Positions 60,776 through 64,000 of a DNA stretch of 64,000 nt are shown here, in pieces (the stretch's first letter is position 1; every line of letters begins with the position of its first letter). A program made the position numbers and the translations under genes. Below the pieces are notes generated by a model. The model worked only from the letters and a program-made list of their open reading frames with translations. It did not search any database and was not told the origin of the DNA. The stretch is from Apus apus (taxonomy: Eukaryota > Chordata > Aves > Apodiformes > Apodidae). The stretch covers positions 168,732,274 through 168,796,273 of the forward strand of contig NC_067282.1 of assembly GCF_020740795.1 (NCBI RefSeq), read 5' to 3'.

Positions 60776-61446
60776 CAAGTGAGGTGCAGCTGGTGTGGGG
60801 TGGGTGTGCTGCCGCCACCGCCTGAGTGACCAAGGGGGGCCCCCACGACCCAGGAGGAGCAGGGGGAGAGAAGTCCCGGGGGAGAGCCGACACAGGGAGG
60901 AAGCAGCGAGGAAGGAAGGGTGGGAGAGGAGCCAGGAGGAAGGTGGGACCCACAAGCAACGAGGGGCAGCACCCCGGGGCCAGCCGCCCTCCGCCACCCC
61001 CGTGCCCCCGGTTCGGGGGCAGGCGGCAGGTCCCGGGTCGCCGCGCTTCGCCCCCCGCAGCGAGACGCGAGGAAATCGCCTCTTGATTGCGGAAGTCGGC
61101 GGGAAGGGCTCCGGCAGAGTCAGCCCGGGTCAGAATGGCAGCGTGGGAAGCGGCGGCCGCCTCCCCCGCCTCCTCCGCTCCTCCTCAACCGCGGGCGGGC
61201 GGCGGGCAGCCCCCCCGCACCCCACCCCGGCGGAGGAGGCGGCCGGGGCAGCCCCGAGCGCATGCAGCGAGCGGGCGGCCCGGCTCTGGGCTCGGCGGCC
61301 GCCGCGCGGAGCCCGGCGGGGAGCGGGGGGCCCCCGGGGCCCGCCGCGGGCACTTGGCTTCTTCATAGCCCCGCACCCAGCCCCGCCGCCTCCCTTCCCC
61401 CCCTTCCCCTCCCCGCGGGGGTTTTCGGGGTTAAAAACTGTCGGCG

Positions 61447-61500
61447 ATGCTGAGCTATGGAGCGGGATTCGCCCTGTGGACGGCGCTGGCCCTGACCAAG
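61447..61500 (+). CDS. PTPRB: PTPRB short form, first coding exon: signal peptide
   Basis: The ATG at 61447 (ggcgATGC) opens MLSYGAGFALWTALALTK, 18 codons ending in phase 0 at donor gtgagc. Human PTPRB as I recall it begins MLSHGAGLALWITLSLLQ, a near match, which identifies the gene. It is a signal peptide that directs the receptor to the endothelial plasma membrane, where PTPRB (VE-PTP) counteracts TIE2 and VE-cadherin phosphorylation. The exon lies inside the CpG island and is far too short to stand out as an open frame. Confidence 0.93.
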
Positions 61501-61667
61501 GTGAGCGGTGCGGCGAGGGGGGGCGGTGGGGACCCGCGCAGGTCTCAGCCGGGGACGGGGACAGGCGGGCTTGCCCCGCACCAGCGCAGAACGCAGCGGG
61601 GATGGCTGGGGAGGTGAGCCCAGGGGGGCAGCGGCCGGTCCCTCAGAGCTTTCCCCTCTCTCCGCAG
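61501..61667 (+). other. PTPRB: PTPRB intron 1 (short form)
   Basis: A very short GC-rich intron (167 bases), donor gtgagc, acceptor ctctctccgcag. It has G-runs on the coding strand shortly after the donor (gggggggcggtgggg; ggggacggggacaggcggg) that could form G-quadruplexes. It is open in the frame of the following exon, so an unspliced reading frame passes through it. Confidence 0.88.
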
Positions 61668-61944
61668 GCGGCGCCGGCGGAGGTGGCGGGATGCAAGGCC
61701 AACCTGACGGAGCGGAGCGTGGCCGGGCAGAGCGTCCGGCTGCGCTGGGGCGCCGCGGGCCGCGCCTGCAACTTCAGCCTGAGCGGGCGCTCGGAGGCCG
61801 GCGGGGCGGCCGGCTGCCAGCCCGCCCCCGCCGGGAACGGCTCCCACGGCTGCACCCTGCGGGACCTGGAGGCCGGGACCTGGTACCACCTCCGCATCGA
61901 GCCCCTCGGCGGCGGGGAGGCTGTCAACATCTCCGTGCAGACAG
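61668..61944 (+). CDS. PTPRB: PTPRB exon: first fibronectin type III repeat
   Basis: A 277-base exon, phase 0 in and phase 1 out, with donor gtacgg. It encodes AAPAEVAGCKANLTERSV and on to NISVQT, 92 residues. FN3 landmarks are the SVRLRWGAAGRACNFSL strand pair with the core Trp, DLEAGTWYHLRIEPL (the L-x-P/A-G-x-x-Y pattern) and a final NISVQT strand. Cysteine positions (GCKAN, ACNF, GCQ, GCTL) parallel the human sequence I recall. N-glycosylation sequons are NLT, NFS, NGS and NIS. Codons are strongly GC-biased compared with the rest of the window because the exon is in the CpG island. Confidence 0.93.
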
Positions 61945-64000
61945 GTACGGGCGGAGGGCAGGGCAGGTGCTCGGGGAGGGACGCTGGGCTTGTCTTTCCC
62001 GTGCCCGCGCTTCGGCCGGCTGTAAGGCGAGGAGGGCGATGCGTTTGCAGTGCCGTAAACCTGCAGTGTTTGCTGAACGGACCTGTCCTGCACACCTGTA
62101 TCTGTACACAGCTGCCAGAAGTAACTGCTGCCGAAAGTTAACCCAGCAGGTGTGAAAGGAAAAGGTGCTGTGGGAGACTAGGTCAGTGCTGGGAGTAGGT
62201 CTTGGTCACTCCCTGAAGCTGCCATCCAGCAGAATGCTTTAAGAAGTAGCAGCACATAAAATCCTTGTGCTCATGCAGACCTATTGGCTTCGTAGTTTCT
62301 AAGGTGACAGCTTATTTACCGTGTTAAAAGTACAGTCTGTTTCATGGCAGGTGGATCATGTTCAAGAATAACTTTCAGCCTGTTTCTGTACTTTTATTCT
62401 GTCAAGCCTTAGTCTAAAAGTCAGAAAGTAAGGCTGAAACTTCTTGCTTGTATGCTTTCCTTGATTACAGCCAGTGAGGTGTTATGATGTACAACAGTTC
62501 TGTGCACAGCAATTACAGTGTCACATTCAGGACTGGCTGTAAAAATGTTCCAGGAGCCTGCCAGAGTGCTGCCAAGGAAAGACCCCTTTCTGTGTGTGTT
62601 CTAGTGTGTGCGTGGGACCAACTCATCTGTGAATTAATGCATGACACTGAGCCCACCAGCTGCCGTGACAGAACTGGACTCTTTCTACCTGTATTAGTGG
62701 TTTTTTAAAGATTATGAAATGGAGTATTGTCCAGCCTCTTACTGGTGGTATCAGAAGACTCAAAACAGATGTCTTAAATGAGGTCCATCATTAAATGCCT
62801 CCCAATTTGCTCCTCAAGTGTTAGTTTCAGAGAGGTACTCAGCAGTATTAGTACTGAAGATTACAGCAGCCAGATGCTTAACAATTACCAGTTGCGAGAT
62901 GTCCTTTACTGTCAGACTCTTCCCTTTGCTAACCATATATATGCACCAAATACCCTCCATTCATTTGCTTTGGTAACTCAAAGCAACTAGTGACAAGTCT
63001 GCTGGTGTGATAGCCACACATTAAGCACAAGTCATGCCACTTGGTAGAAATGAGCAATGGTTTCTATGCAGACAGTGGTTTAAACCTGTCATGTATCATG
63101 CCAGCTGTTTTTATTATTGACAACTTGTAATTTGAAAATTGAATAAATCAGCTGTTATCTGGATGACAGATATGAATCACCAACGTTACTGGATAGTAGA
63201 GATATATTATTGAACACTTCTGTAGAAGAAGAGAAAAAGATAATACTTTAGACCACATTTTGATTAATGCATAATCATTTAGACAGTAGCTTGTACATGT
63301 AATTTGTAGCTTTTTTATCAGTAAATAGATTTTGCAAGACTGTAAGATAGAAGTGATTGGAAGTAGATGATGACTATAGTCACACTATGTAGCTGATGTC
63401 AGAGTGTAAAGACTGATTAAAGTTTGAGTTAAAGTACTGGAAATTGGTGGACCATAGTTGAAGTGAGTTTTGGTTTTGGATATTGGATAGCAGAGATCAG
63501 TCATAAGCATGAAATAAGAACAGAGGAACTGTGGAGGTTTCTTGCAAAGACAGCTACTCTGATTGCTCTATGATTCCTTGATTTCCTTGCTTCAGTCACA
63601 TCAGTTGCATTGTTTCGTAGTGTTCAAAGTAGCTCAAAAAACGGTCAATTTATTTTTTTTCTAAAGAGTATATAGGGTTTGTTATGTCTGTCAGCAACCG
63701 ATGCTGTACTGTCAATACTTTACCTTTCAATGCAGAATGGGGGAGGATTATCCCTCTGTATGTTTCCACTAGGGGCAGCACTTAAAATCAGTTTTCTAAA
63801 AGCTCTCTTTCACCTGTTTCTTTGTAATTTGATGTCCATAGGCATGTGTTCCTGGAAATTATCCTGTGAATATGGAAGTATGAGCAATATTTTCAGCCAC
63901 ATTGTAAACAGAATTCCCAATTATTTGAATGGTAGCGGAACTGAGCTATCATGAGCCATCTAAAAATATAACGTCTGAGCGTGGTACTCAGTGAGGTTCC
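61945..64000 (+). other. PTPRB: PTPRB intron 2, 5' part
   Basis: After the CpG island the sequence returns to AT-rich intronic DNA. No second FN3 exon is visible before the window ends; it is expected to begin in phase 1. I see no repeats of a known family. The frames at 62484-62708 and 63679-63954 have no recognisable domain. Confidence 0.8.

Larger units (their letters stand above)
60780..61960 (+). promoter_or_regulatory. PTPRB: PTPRB CpG island promoter and 5' region (short form)
   Basis: About 1.2 kb of very GC-rich, CpG-dense sequence covering the first coding exon, intron 1 and the first FN3 exon. GC-box-like ccccgccgcc and long C/G runs lie at 61375-61425, just before the start codon. 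There is no TATA box. The transcription start cannot be placed exactly. Long overlapping frames in this island (for example 60795-62141) come from composition, although that frame happens to include the true FN3 exon. Confidence 0.8.

Noticed and set aside
60795..62141. 448-codon open frame on the plus strand across the CpG island
   Set aside because: It is open because stops are rare in GC-rich DNA. It crosses the acceptor and donor of the real FN3 exon, and its upstream part (Gly/Arg/Pro-rich) has no domain. Only the 61668-61944 portion is coding.

Overview
The window is vertebrate nuclear DNA, almost certainly from a bird. It has small exons with GT-AG introns and many copies of the CR1 retroposon carrying the typical avian 3' tail (ATTCTATG-type octamers). 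Recent mammalian SINEs and LINE-1 are absent. The species cannot be told from the sequence.

Two receptor-type protein tyrosine phosphatase genes lie head-to-tail on the + strand. This matches the PTPRR-PTPRB neighbourhood I know from human 12q15. Positions 1-46,585 hold the 3' part of PTPRR. Eight coding exons (8578-45453) give about 321 C-terminal residues: the MAP-kinase-interaction motif, the complete catalytic domain and the stop codon. A 3'UTR follows, with a polyadenylation signal at 46558. Every exon junction keeps the reading frame and every catalytic landmark is intact (KNRY, WPD, HCSAGIGRTG, Q-loop).

Positions 47,327-64,000 hold the 5' part of PTPRB (VE-PTP), with two apparent starts. 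The upstream start (47327) encodes a signal peptide, a ricin-type beta-trefoil lectin domain and a Ser/Thr-rich linker over three exons. The downstream start (61447) sits in a strong CpG island and encodes the short signal peptide. Both the third lectin exon and the short first exon end in phase 0, and the first FN3 exon (61668-61944) starts in phase 0. Either can therefore splice to it in frame. The rest of PTPRB lies beyond the right edge.

Introns and spacers hold at least nine recognisable CR1 fragments, one much older CR1/L3-like reverse-transcriptase relic, an unclassified 199/184-bp repeat present twice, a diverged local duplication, a possible tRNA-derived SINE relic and several low-complexity tracts. 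Two CR1 copies lie directly against PTPRR splice acceptors. One of them leaves so little room that the branch point of the last coding exon probably lies in or at the edge of the retroposon tail. I saw no RNA genes, CRISPR arrays or bacterial-type features.
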